A DNA stretch of 64,000 bases from Utricularia gibba (taxonomy: Eukaryota; Streptophyta; Magnoliopsida; Lamiales; Lentibulariaceae), in the NCBI GenBank assembly GCA_002189035.1, contig CM007990.1, positions 5,518,001-5,582,000 on the forward strand. Direction: 5' to 3'. Each line of letters begins with the position of its first letter. Positions within the stretch are counted from its first letter, which is position 1. Of this stretch, positions 49,426-63,320 are shown piece by piece. Under the pieces are notes generated by a model that was not told the origin of the DNA, ran no database searches, and saw only the letters and a list, made by a program, of their open reading frames with translations. A program made the position numbers and the translations under genes.

Positions 49426-49825
49426 ATGAATCCGCCGACCGTAGGGGGCCGGAGCTGCTTCCAGGATCACCCACGAGACTATTTTCTGAACTCATGCTTC
49501 CGATGCCGCAGAAAGCTCAGCCCACAGAGCGATATCTACATGTACAAGTGAGTTCTCCCTCCCCACACCGGTCATCAAAGCTGGTTTTGATTTCTGAGAA
49601 GGAAATCACGAGTGCTGATCTGAGATGGGTCTGGTTTCCCTCAGGGGGGACACCCCGTTTTGCAGCGAAGAGTGCAGGCAGGAACAGATTGAAACGGATG
49701 AACAAGTTGCGAGTAGAAAACAGAAGCTTCCCTCGTCGTCGTCGTCGTCGTCGTCCCCAAGCAGAGCTGCGTCAGCTATGGAGACTAAAGATACTGATCC
49801 CAAGAAGTCAGTGGCTGTAGCCTGA
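49426..49825 (+). CDS. FCS-like zinc finger (FLZ/DUF581) protein, 100 aa
   Basis: FLZ proteins are plant adaptors that bind SnRK1 kinase subunits through the zinc finger. Two exons, 49426-49547 and 49645-49825, total 303 bases. The FLZ domain is split by the intron: [37 protein letters not shown], with the CX2C pair SCFRC and the second pair in FCSEECR, and the phenylalanine-Cys-Ser that names the family. The short N-terminus MNPPTVGGRSCFQDHPRDYF and the poly-Ser tail (TCG codons at 49733-49756) make this a small member. The start has a good context (GCCGCCATGA). Binding partners are inferred from the family only. Confidence 0.93.
49733..49756 (+). repeat. TCG microsatellite encoding poly-Ser
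   Basis: Seven or eight Ser codons in a row, mostly TCG, in the FLZ C-terminus. Length variation would change the protein without shifting frame. Confidence 0.85.
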
Positions 49826-50670
49826 TACTCAGATCTGGGAGCAAGTATTATCGTATTAAAAATATATGGATGTAGAAATGAAATACAGAGTATGTATATT
49901 CTAATCCACTCGAAAAAGCTACTGTTAGAAGGTTTTTTTTTTCTGTTGCCAAATTGATATATTTTTTTAAAAAAAATAAGTAAAACGTAATCTGGGTGTT
50001 TGATTTACGACGAAAATATGACGAAGATGGTAACCTAGAAAACGAGAAAATCTTAAGTAAATAAATAAATTTAATTGAGAATATTCATTTGAATTCGGAA
50101 AGATATTATTTTTGAAATTGGGTTGTATGGTGATTGTGGTTTCACATAGTCAGTCTACTTGGCAATATTTTTCCCCAGAAGCTACCAATATAATAATAAT
50201 AATAATCTAAATATTATAATAATATTATTATCATAAATCTCAGTGGTTTACACGTGGCTAGTGGTGGTTAGGGCGACCTCACGTCGTCTTTTACTCCGGT
50301 GGAAACATCGACAAGAGGTAATAAATGAGGCGAAAATGAAATGAAATTTACATGGACACCCTTTTTTATTTTTAAAAAAGCCCCCAAAGTATGATCCATT
50401 TCCGGTACCACCCCCGAAGAAATCAGAATCTCAAAAACGCCCCGAGAATTAGTACCGTTATGGGCAACCATTCAAATTAATATCCTGTTATTTTTAAAAT
50501 GAAAAATATGACATGAAATAATTTTCAATCATAAAAAAATGTAAGTGATTTGCAGTGGAAGGAATGAATGGGCGGGCATTGCGCTCTATGTGACTTGATT
50601 TGAGTCCATCTTTGCCAGAAGGGAAAAAGGGGAACTTCTCTAGAAGATAAGAAGAGCAAACTAAGAGTGT
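49826..50670. other. Convergent intergene between FLZ and eIF4G
   Basis: 845 bases, AT-rich, with a TAA microsatellite at about 50188-50206. The 3' UTRs of the two converging genes lie at either end. Minus-strand frames around 50268-50471 show no family signal. Confidence 0.5.
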
Positions 50671-53600
50671 CTAGATAAACTTATCAATCCCAGTTCGTCG
50701 GTTAGATCCGGGGGGCCTGAAGGCTTCCAGCCGGATACTGGAACTCGACCGGATCTCTTTCAAAAATGCGTCGCCTTTCTCGGATTGGATCACGTCCAGG
50801 ATGCTGCCCATCACTTCTGCAGCGAGCCCAATCTCTGTGAGGCGCCCGGGCTCCTCTCCGCCTTCGTGTACTAGTCTTGCGACCTCGGGGAACGGGAGGA
50901 CGTCGTTTATGATCAGCCTGGCGAGGATGCGGCCGAGGAAGATGGTGGCTCTCGGGGCATCGTTCACGGCGTCTTCCAGCAAGGTGAGGACTGAGTCGAA
51001 CCTGCCAACAACGCTAAAAGGTGAGTTTTTCTGAGGGAATATAGAGCGCTGACCCCGGTATGGGTATGCATTCATTACCCCTTGATGAGTTGATCTGCAC
51101 TTAGGATGCCAACTTGGGGCTTTGTGAGGTTGGTGAGAAGATCAGAGAGCAGATCTCTCTGCAAGTCTTTCTGCTCGAAGGAATCCGAAACCCAGAGGCA
51201 TATCATGGATGGGTAGAAACTGGGAGCATTCAGTTCCTTGATGCATAGTGCAACTTCATTCTTGTCTTTGGCGCTGAAAAGGGATGCGGAAAGTTGAATG
51301 GTCAGATGGTACAGAAAATAAAGAGGCACATACAAATTACCAAAAAACATATCGACAACACCACACGTTTATCTCATTCAGTAACCAATTCTCTGCAACA
51401 GTGGAACACCAAAATAGTCCAAATTGGCTCAATAATAAAAAAGTAGATACTAGGGAATGCACCGCACAATTAGCACAAATATCTTCATCCAAGTGGTTCC
51501 ACATGATGAAAAGATTATTTATTGTCACGTGGGTGGAAAATACCTGTAAAATTCTTTGATTGCAGCTGCGGATTTGTCTTTCAGGTACTCTTCCGATGAG
51601 CAAGATTCAGGTTCACCTTGTGGAAGAGGAGAAACTTGCATAGACCTATCTAAGACGTGATCCACAACCCTGGACTCTCTATTCCCATTAGGAGATGGAA
51701 TTTCTCGAGCATGTAGCTGATCATTATTGGCTGGAGCAACATGCCCTTCGGGAGCATGTTTTGGGATGGGATCAGCTCTCTGGCCAAAACTCGTCCGTTC
51801 GGGACCATATCCATTTACACTAGGACCTGTCCTTCGCGTCTCTCCAGAAATTGACATGTCAGCCAAACCAACAAGGGGTGCAGATTGCTGCACTCTGGAA
51901 GACATTCCCCTTGGACCACCTTGTGGCCCAAGAGTAATTGAATCATCACTGGGAGCTCTTTGAGACAGAAGAACCCTGCTCTCATATGAATGCTTTTCAT
52001 CCATCCGCACATCTTGAGAACTTCCAGCACGCAACTGAGGTAGCACATGATGGGCACTGCTCAAGTGGGAGCCCGGAGAAGATAACATCACGCTAGGAGC
52101 TCTAGGAGCGAACTCCATATGGGAGCCCCTTCTTGTAGACGTACCCATGCTGGAAGATCTACCCAACCAGGTAGATTGTGTATGTCGCTCTTGTGCAGCA
52201 TCTCTGTGTACCTCCTCGATCTTTTTTGGACCCTCAACTTTCCTCCTCTGCTGCCACTTATTCTTTCTCAAGTCAATTATATCCTTCAGCATGAATCTCA
52301 CCCTGGACGACAATTTTGGATTGCTTGAAAGCTGCCCCATGTTTTGGAAATATGCATCCATGTGGACCTTTGCCTTTTGACGATCTATTATCTCACCAAT
52401 GGTGCTCATCAACTTGCACAAGGCTTCAATATTTTCCTCATCAGGATTTTGATGCTGACCCAACAACTTGTTTATGCACCCATGCATGATTCTTTCAGTC
52501 AGCATTGTTTTCTTGTATAGCTCTCCAATTAGTCTAATATTACCCAACATTCTCCTTCTCACTCGGACCCTCTTCTCCTCCCTCTCTTCTGGTGTATCTT
52601 TGCATTCACCTTCCTCCTCCGCTTTAATGGCCTCTTGTTCCTCTCTTTCCCTCTTCTCGAACTCTTCTTGGCATTTGTTCAAGAGCAACCTCTTGAAAGT
52701 AATTTTTTCATTGTCTACAGTCAAGTCAGGCAAACCTGAAGACAGGTGATAGCAGAAATTTGCATACATCTCGCAGAAGGTAGGTTCCATCAAGGCCTTG
52801 TCAAATATTTGGGAAATCACTCCAGACAAGGTAACAACATTATCAATGTTCACTTCTTTGACTTTTTGAAACAACTTCTCAAAATTTTGGGGGGTGAGCT
52901 TGTTCAATACGGCCTTCAACTGTCTCTGCTTTGCTTCTTCCTCATCAGTAATCTTACCTACTTCATATTTCTTTTCAGCCTTGTGCATCATCAGTTGAGG
53001 TGTCTGCGGTGAAGGCATCAGACCCCGTTGATAACCACCCCGATGCCATCTTTCAGAATCAGAGTAATTTCTTTGCAGACCTCCATGTGCACCTATGTTT
53101 TGCATTGGAGCAGAAAAAATGCCGCCAACATATGGTAAATGCATTTGCGGCCGCTGATTCCTTGTAGCCCCTGAGCTACCCGGTCTTCCAGATCGCATAC
53201 CAACAACATTGGTGCCGTAGGCAATTTCTCCCAACAAATCCCCTTTCCCAGGTGTATGCGGGCCAGGAAACTTGATCCATTTCTCTTCATCTTCCAGCCC
53301 ACTTGCACGATAATCTAGTCTAGAAACACCATGAGGTCTATCAATATTCCTTCCAGGACTAGGATACATATCTCGTGAACTCTTGAAACTTGAAACCATT
53401 AGCATATCTGCTACATCAGATGTAAGTTCAAAACCTTCTGGCAGGTTAGTCCATTCCCCCTCGAATTTCAGGAGGAAATCACGAGAATACCTCTTGGTCT
53501 GCGAAAGAGTTTCAGCTCCTCCACTGCAATTTTTACTCTCTGGACTTCTTAACTGAGGAGAGATCTCAGCGGCATCCTCCCAATCCTCTGGCTCCACTTT

Positions 53601-56600
53601 ACTTACAGTAGATTGCTTGTTTGAAATGCCATTTTTCGGAGAATTTTTTCCAGATGCCTGATTGGTTCCACTGCTTGAAGTTTTTTCCATAGCTACAGCA
53701 GTGCTGGCAGTTTCTTTTCTTTCTTCAGGGCCTTTGTATGCCATATACAAATCAGAACTTGCACCTGCGGCTTCAGCTTTTCTTAAAAATTCTTTCTTTT
53801 TCTTTTTACCACGTAGTGCAACATTTTTTGCTACGTTGGTTTCTGATGTTAATTTATCCTTGGAATCCGCAGACGGGGAAAGCAAGTAATCACTACCTTT
53901 GTCACCATCCTCATTCTGAAGTTTCCCAGCAGGCACTGTATTTTCAACTGCTCTGTTTTCCAATGAAATATTATCATCTATATCTGGTAATGTATCTGAA
54001 GCAAACACTCGATTTCCAAACACATGAGAATTATCTTCTAATGAAGAAGTCCCAGATACTTCTCCAGATCCTGTCACGGACTCAATTGATGTAAGATCCA
54101 GTACACTATCATCAGAGAAGCTCACAGACTCTTGATTCTTCTCTCCCTTGCTATACGGTGATTCATCAGCGAAGGATGATACTATCTGTTCAGATTTCCT
54201 TGAAGCAATATCAATTTCTTGAGACTCCAAATATGCTCCCGAATCATTTGCATCAGCTGTTGCATTCTTGCAGATTTCAGCTTCCCCTGGTTCCAGAACG
54301 GTGGTTGCATGCTCTGATATTCGGACTTCTAAACCTTTTCTTTCTACATTTTCAAACATTTCATCAGCCTTTCCTACATCTATCGTGGGCTTCATTACAT
54401 TTACCAGGCCAGCAGCTGTAGACGTTAAAGGTGACTGCTCTGTAATTTCAGATACCAGGCCAGTTCCATGGGAAGTGTGCTCAGATTTTGGTATCTCGGG
54501 ATCCACTGTTAGAGAAGGCAAGCTGTCAACCATGGGAGGTTGATCAACAACCTGGATGCATTGAATTAAAAAAATTATAGTGTCAATATTCTAATGAACT
54601 GGATGCAATATACATCTGGAACAAATTAAAACCCACAAATACCAGTTCCTGCTGTCTAATGACTGCCTCATGTTGCTTATCATTAAGAGAGTCGGGCATA
54701 ATAGATCCACTCCCCACTTCTTCAGCAGACCTAGTAGAAGGTGATGGAGAATCAGAAAGTGAAGCTGAAGTCAAAGCACCGGACAAAGATAAAATGCATG
54801 TTCCAAAACCAGGTTTTGATTTAGACCTTGAGATCAAAGCTGAAGGGCTAACTTCCAGTTTAGGCCTCAACGATTCCTCCTCATGTGAGGATGCAGGATC
54901 TGGTGGTTTTACAGTGACCTGCAACAATGAAGTTTACATATTGACAATGGAAGGACCAAACCAATTCTCACCAAAGAATTTGTGCATTCAGAAGCTTTTT
55001 CAATGCCAGGCAAATGATTAGATAACTGACCTGGGCACTGATCCTTGCTGGTTGAGAAGCATTTGGAACCTGCACGGTATTCATGGACAGAGAGCTCACA
55101 GCAGGGATAAACATGGAAGTGGGGTTATACGAATTTGGATAAAAATTCACTGGATGATTAGGAGGATGCGATGCTGCAGGCTGTGACTGGGACGCAACAT
55201 TAACCTGTGCTCTAGGGCCTGGCACACTTTCAAGCTTCAGTTCTTTATGAGTCTCTGGGTGAGTGATCTTAACGGGTTTATGAGAAGTGCCATATTTTCC
55301 AGGTGGCTGCGGAGAATAATGTGGCCTCATGTTAAGCCCGATGTTACCCAACTGTGTAGGCATTTCATGAGCCATCTGTGTGGGCAAGGTGAAGTTTTGT
55401 GCCTGATGCATCATTCCTTGAGGCTGCACCAGGTGTGGCTGGAGGCCTGAAATAAAAATCTGCTGCTGCATCATGGGATTCCCCATAGGTAGGTGCATAG
55501 GCAAAGGCATAGTTATAGACGCTCCTGGCAAGGCTTGAGGTGGGATTTGAGGACTTGGACCTCCAAACTGGAGAGGGACTTGTTGCTGATGATATGGCAT
55601 TTGCATAGACATACTTGAGATAGGACGTACAGTGGGCTTCTGAGACTGCTTAATCAGTGGTGCAACTGGAGGCTGTGTGTCTCTCTTAGGCTTGGGTGTT
55701 GGCTGAGCTTCTTCAGAAATGGTTTGGCCAAGATTTCCTACATTTTTTTTAAGGGAATTCTGCTTCGAAGTGGGTGGATTTGGAATGGATGGAGCAGCCC
55801 TTGAAGCTTCTGCGAAGGCCTGTCACACATGAAACATTTCATTAAATTACTCTTTACAGTCAATTAAATTTGATTAATTGTAAAAAAGCACGAAATGTTC
55901 TCAAGGAAAAACATGAGATGATACAAATCCAGAAAGAACCCTTCATGAGGTTGCCCGTGGGAGCACACTTTTTTCTATATGGCATTTCCAGATGCAAGCA
56001 CAAAAGACATACATTTCCTTCAGTTAAGATAAAGAGTAACCAAGATCCAACAACAAAGAAGATCAAATATTCCAGAATGAAAGACCTGGGATTTTTTCTG
56101 CTCATCCAAGTTAGGAGGGGCAGAGCTTGTTCGTGCAGGGATCTGCCAAGAAAACATTTTTACTCTAATGAACTATGGAATCCGAGTGCAAGAATGCAAA
56201 AGGGAAAAGTGGAGTACCTGAAATCCAACCATAATACCAGGGCTTATGGATCCAAATTGCAAAGGAAATGACCTGGATGCATCTTCTGAAGGAATTGAAT
56301 CAAAAGGATACGTATACATCAATTAGAAAAACGAATCGATCATCCACATAAAATTGTTAACGCAAATAAAAAAGCATTTCTACCCTTCCCAACGGGCATG
56401 GGAGCGTTGGAGTCAGATTTAACGGCAGAAGCATTGGATGCTGGGGCTGAAGTGACAACACTGACGGATGATGCAGAGGAACCAACAGCTCTGCTAACAT
56501 TGATGTTTGGAGTATCTTTCCCTGCAGCATTGCCAGAGTTACTGCTAGCGTAAAGCAAATCAGATTCTCCAACGGGAATGTTATGAAGATGAAGAGGTGC

Positions 56601-57228
56601 AAAAAAAAATCTATTTATGAAGAATCTTAAAAACTCAAGGTAAAGGCTTGCAGGACTTCCGGGTTTACGAAATAATTTTCCTCTTCAAACTTCAAGTAAT
56701 GCTACTCGAACAGTAAAAATAATACCCAAAAAAGACAGCATTTTAGAATCATCTACCATTGGTAAGTAACGTTTGTGCTGCAGGTTCAAGCTCCGCATTT
56801 GGGTTTCTTGGACCTGGTTGCCCCCCTTGTGCATTACCACCATACTTCTTAGAGCTGATATTTCAAAGAGAGATTGCAAAAACCGTAATCGACGAGCAAG
56901 TAGAACATCAAAAACTCTCAGAATACAACATCACATATGCAAACAAAACACCACAACTAATCCGTGTCCATCGCACAAGAATGTATTTTAAAAATGCCTG
57001 TTGCAATCATTTCAAAGGAAAAGCACAAGAAACGGAAACCCTAGGATAAGTTACTAGAATCGCGTACCTGATGCTACCAGAATTGGATATGGCGGATGAG
57101 GCGCCGCCGACGCCTTTGGCTGGCAGATTGCCTTTATCGTAGCGCTGCTGATTCGGACCGCCGGATCGGGTAGTTTTCCTGTATTGTACCGAATCGCTTC
57201 TCTGACTCCTCGATTGAATATGGGACAT
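50671..57228 (-). CDS. EIF4G: Eukaryotic translation initiation factor eIF4G, full-length plant type
   Basis: Scaffold of eIF4F that joins eIF4E, eIF4A and eIF3 on capped mRNA. On the minus strand, from ATG 57228 (MSHIQSRSQRSDSVQY) to a stop at 50671. Upstream exons encode a low-complexity N-terminus: Gln/Pro/Met-rich MSMQMPYHQQQVPLQFGG and the plant-conserved KITHPETHKELKLE. The large exon (about 54533-51540) has the eIF4E-binding motif YSRDFLL within KRYSRDFLLKFEGEWTNLPEG. Its MIF4G/HEAT domain, KAVLNKLTPQNFEKLFQKVKEVNI through to LKDIIDLRKNKWQ, is complete. The last exons encode the MA3 domain (KDKNEVALCIKELNAP...LTNLTKPQVGILS and FDSVLTLLEDAVNDAPRATIFLG) and end RTGIDKFI. It is much longer than eIFiso4G, which lacks this N-terminus, so full-length eIF4G is the right call. 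In crops this family affects potyvirus susceptibility (established knowledge). Confidence 0.95.
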
Positions 57229-60200
57229 AAATACTAATGTTCAATGACTAGGGCGATTTCCAAAAAAACTTCGACCAATATAGCCACTTGCAAAAATCCT
57301 ACGATCACATCAGAAAGAAATGATTTTTCACACATTCAACTACTGAAATTTCACAATGAAATAAAATTTCCAATCTCAGACTCGCATCTGTACACCAACT
57401 GAACTGCCCCAAATCGCTTACCTCTCGTCCAAAGTGGAAGAGAGTGAAATTAGGGTTTCTATTGGCAGAGAGCAGATGCCATGCCAACACAATCGCCGTT
57501 TCGAGAGAAAGAAGGGAAAATCCAACAAGTGTGCTATCGCCCTTTTATTTTATTTTTTTTACGAAAAAGTCGTGGAGACGAGACGGTTAAAAAAATATTC
57601 AATAATATTTAATAATAAATCTTTCTTCCACACAAGCCGCGTAAAGAATTTCCATTTTTATAATAGAAAAAACTAAATGAATATCCATAAATAATTTAAA
57701 AAATTAGATGATAATTACTTTTACATAAGAAAAATAAATATATTTCATATAAAATATATCCAAGTGATTTCAAGATAATTGCAAGATAAGGTAGATTACG
57801 ATCGGATATTCGAATCCAAATATAAAATTATTATTTATATTCGTAAATTATAAATATCAATTTTTATAACTTTTTTATAATGTTCTAAAATTCTATGATG
57901 ATGTTACATTATAAATTTTATCGGATTTTTCAGAATAATTTGAACGATAAAAACATGCTCTCCATTCAAGAGAGATATCAGTGAAAATGGCAACACAAGC
58001 CACGCCTTCACAGGGGCTGCGAAGTGGCTCTCCTTATCCATCATGTATGAAAGCTGCAATGGTATTTCAAGCAAACAACTGTAAAAGTGGGCTATGGAGG
58101 TTTTGGATTCAGCATCTCAAGAGAAGAGACTGCGACTCCGGTTACGCTCCAGACGTGCATCCCTCTAACAAAGCAAGAAACATGAAGTGAAATCAGATGG
58201 ATGGTTAAAGAGAAACTAAATCTTTCACAGCTTTTGTTACTCATGGCCATGCGTATCTCACCTCTTTCTTCTTGCATTCCTTGTAAGTGTCAAAATGTAC
58301 TTGGCATTTGCTCTTCTCATTGTGGTTCACTTCTAGGCCTACGAATCAAGTATGCAACAATAAGAAGCAAACTAGATGTAGGAATCATTCATCAACAACA
58401 ACAAGACAGCATAGTTGTGGAATCATCTCATGAAGCCATCACAGCTGATATATGTAAACAGTACACAGAAGCCAACTTTGCACTCAACTATTCCTTCACT
58501 AATCCACGTGTGTGGAAGAAGAGCCACTCTAAGATCAGCCAACATACGCGTTTCGTGTATTAAAAAGCTAACACATCCCCACTTATCCTGATGCATCATA
58601 AGTCCCCTGGTGCAGGATAAAATCACCAAGATGCCACCTCTACAGCAGCAGTACTAGCCAATCAAATATAGGTTTACAACTAATCAACACACGAAAATCC
58701 AACAACACATCAAACCAAAAAAAAAAAAAGGTAAAATAAATGCAAACAAATCAAGTACACTTTAGGGAAGCCGCGTAGGCCGGGTAGCATTCGGAATCGG
58801 AAAGGCGTGACGCGCTGGGATACGCCGCCAGAGCCTGCGTTTTCGACGGAGTCATTGGCAAGTTTCTCCGACCGATCGAGCCTACGACGCTCCAAATCCC
58901 TTCGCTGAAGCCTGCAGCGCCCTTAATTGGAGTCCAGATTGAATGGAGCGCTGACCTGCAGACCGAATAGCAATTCATGGGCCGAGCTCCGTTTCAGGCC
59001 CATTATTAATTCCACGTAATAAAGGACGTGGAATTTAAACAATATTTAAATATGATGCTATATAGTTCATATCGTATCGATTATTTTATATGATAAAAAA
59101 ACTGTAAATCCATTGCACAAATGGTTAGTATGTAATGTATGTCTATCTCACATTGATTAGAACGGAGGAAGTAGAAGAGATAGACGTATTTAAATAAAAG
59201 AATCTTCGTAATCTTGTATGAAATTTTTTCTTTAAATATAGAAAATGTAAAATTATGAAAATTGAATATACTTATTTTTTACATTCAAAGTGAATAACAT
59301 CATAAAAGAGTAACATGAATCATCACATAAATCACGATTGAAACGTGATTGAATTATCATTAAGTTAACTTCTTCTGCATCTAAAACGATTCAATTTCAT
59401 TTAAATAGAGTTTTTTTTCAAGAACTTATCATATCATATATACCTTTCCCTAAGTCCAATATTGTATCACCTTCACTTTAATAAAAGCAAGACAAAAGAA
59501 GATCACGTGGGCCCCATGAGAACGATGTTTTGGGAGTCCATCCCGACCACAAGTCATCAAGATCGGCGCTTTTTCGTTGTCCTGGAATTTCTCAGCTCAT
59601 CCGCTGGTGAGTTATGCGCTCTGTGGGATCAGAGCCTCCGATCTCCTTTGGAAAAATATGCTGAATGTTAATAAAATAACAGCATTTTGATTCATTAGCA
59701 GGACATGGAGTGGATGCTGGGCATCCTTGTCCACTAAAGTTAGTCAAAGGTTGCATCTTTACATGGCGGGGGCGTTGCTTTTCCACTCCCTTTCTCTTTT
59801 TCTCCTGACCCGGCAACCTACTTTGTTGAACTTGAATGCAGTACAGGATTTGAAAGTTCTTGTACTGGGATTAATGTTGATGTGGGTGTGTGCTAGTGCA
59901 CTATTATTTTGATTCATAATGAGGGAAAATCAATCATAGGGGACCAAGTGCGTTAAACAAATGAGTTTAATAAAGTGAAAGCTGCTGAATCTTGGTTGCC
60001 AATGGGGTCTTGGGGTTGGAGAATTATGGACTATTCTCTCTCTGAAAAAGATAAATGTGAGCCCAAAATCAGGGACACTCTTCCTGTGTTGCATTCTTTC
60101 TCCGTCAAAGAAGAGATCAGGCTGTCGGCTCTGTTACTATCATTGCGGGATAGCTGGGTCGCCCAAGTTTTGTCCTTTCTCATTTTTTGTGTTCTCATCT

Positions 60201-60611
60201 GGGGGCGTAATAAGAAGAGCCAACGTAAAGTGAGTTAGTGTGTTTCCGAGTGTGAGGTCTGCTGGGGTTTCTGTTGCGTTATGAATGTGGCTTTCGCGGC
60301 TTCGCTTGGATCCTTCGTACGGCATTTTTAGAATCGGGTTTGTGCTCTTGGTATTAGAAATCAGTTGTCTGGTTTGCGCAGATTTTAAATGGGGTTGTAA
60401 AGCTTGCAACTTTTTTCGCTGCATTGCGTCGGGTTTCCTCTTGCGCTTCGTCTTCTACGATTTGGGTTCTTCGATGTGCGTTTTCATCAATTTGGTGTAT
60501 TGGAAATCTTGATTTTAACTGAGGTGTTACATTTTTCAAAGCTGGGTTGTTATCTTGGTGTTTCCTTTGGTTTTTTCATCCAACATTTTTGCTTTGTTGC
60601 AGATAAACCTG
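57229..60611. other. Intergenic region before the AGC kinase; leader of the kinase at the right end
   Basis: 57229-57520 is the eIF4G promoter and leader. 57540-57960 and 59040-59460 are very AT-rich. 57980-58750 is mixed with no clear exon. From about 59990 the sequence becomes GC-balanced and is probably kinase 5' leader with an intron, since a good acceptor (TTTGTTGCAG) lies at 60593-60602. One small open frame at 58751-58978 is listed separately. Confidence 0.45.
58751..58978 (-). CDS. Possible small protein, 75 aa, unrecognised
   Basis: A complete minus-strand frame beginning MNCYSVCRSALHSIW and ending AAYASL-like sequence before TGA. The stretch is GC-rich next to AT-rich flanks, and GGCCCAT motifs lie just upstream at 58978-59005, as in promoters. 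The first codons end in CTGCAG/GTCAGC, which could also be a splice donor, so the real gene may be spliced. It has no family I know. It could equally be a remnant or chance. Confidence 0.3.
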   Translation of the reverse strand: MNCYSVCRSALHSIWTPIKGAAGFSEGIWSVVGSIGRRNLPMTPSKTQALAAYPSASRLSDSECYPAYAASLKCT

Positions 60612-60698
60612 ATGAGAGTTTGCGGTTGATTTGAGAATGGAAAGGGTCCCAGAATTGCGGTTGGTCCCTCCTGCGGGGCGGCATCGAGAAGGACTTTT

Positions 60699-60702
<4 letters not shown>
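60612..60702 (+). promoter_or_regulatory. Two uORFs in the AGC kinase leader; the second ends on the start codon
   Basis: After the probable leader-intron acceptor at 60602, ATG 60612 opens a 5-codon uORF (stop 60627-60629). ATG 60637 then opens a 21-codon uORF in another frame (60637-60702). Its TGA at 60700-60702 overlaps the kinase ATG at 60699-60701 as ATGA. Such overlap prevents ordinary scanning after the uORF and allows only leaky scanning or reinitiation. If the leader intron model is wrong, the second uORF still stands. Confidence 0.6.
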
Positions 60703-62719
<2,017 letters not shown>

Positions 62720-63320
62720 AACACGTTATCTAGGTGTGATTCAGGATCAAGGGAAGAGGAGAAGGAGACTCAAGTTCTTTTCAGTCATCCATTCACTTGT
62801 ATGCTTTCCCTTCTGTATGTACTACTGACAGATTGGCAGATCACTACAATTTTTTTTTCCAAAGTGCATTCTCATCTGTGCACTTCTTCTCACAACTGTC
62901 TTCGAGAAAGACAGAAGAACCAGACAACCGCCCTCATGAACAGAACTCCTAATTCCCATGTAATCTCCAGCATTTCATCTGCTAAAGCAATAGAATCTCT
63001 GGTTCAAGATCCATTTACTGCAGAAGATGGTGTTCCAAAGAATGAACCCACAGATCATCATGCCTGTCTTTGCTGCATTGCAGCAACACAATCATGGCGA
63101 TTGTGTTGGATTCATGGGAACCAACTTTTTTTCCCGTTCGTGCAAAGCAATAGATGAGTGGAGCCATGTGGAGAGAAGAAGGGGTAAGTGATCATTCCTT
63201 TTAAAGGGATAATTATAAGTCCGTACAAATGGTTTTGGCGGGAATGCGCTTCTCGGGTTCGGGTATTAGAGAACAGTAAATCGTCGAAGGCTAGGGCTTT
63301 GGATTCCCCAATTTCGCGCT
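62720..63320. other. Intergenic, kinase 3' UTR and NSE3 promoter
   Basis: 601 bases. The first ~150 are likely kinase 3' UTR. The plus-strand frame from 62801 to 63157 is not family-like. The last ~80 bases are the NSE3 leader, with no distinctive element. Confidence 0.45.
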
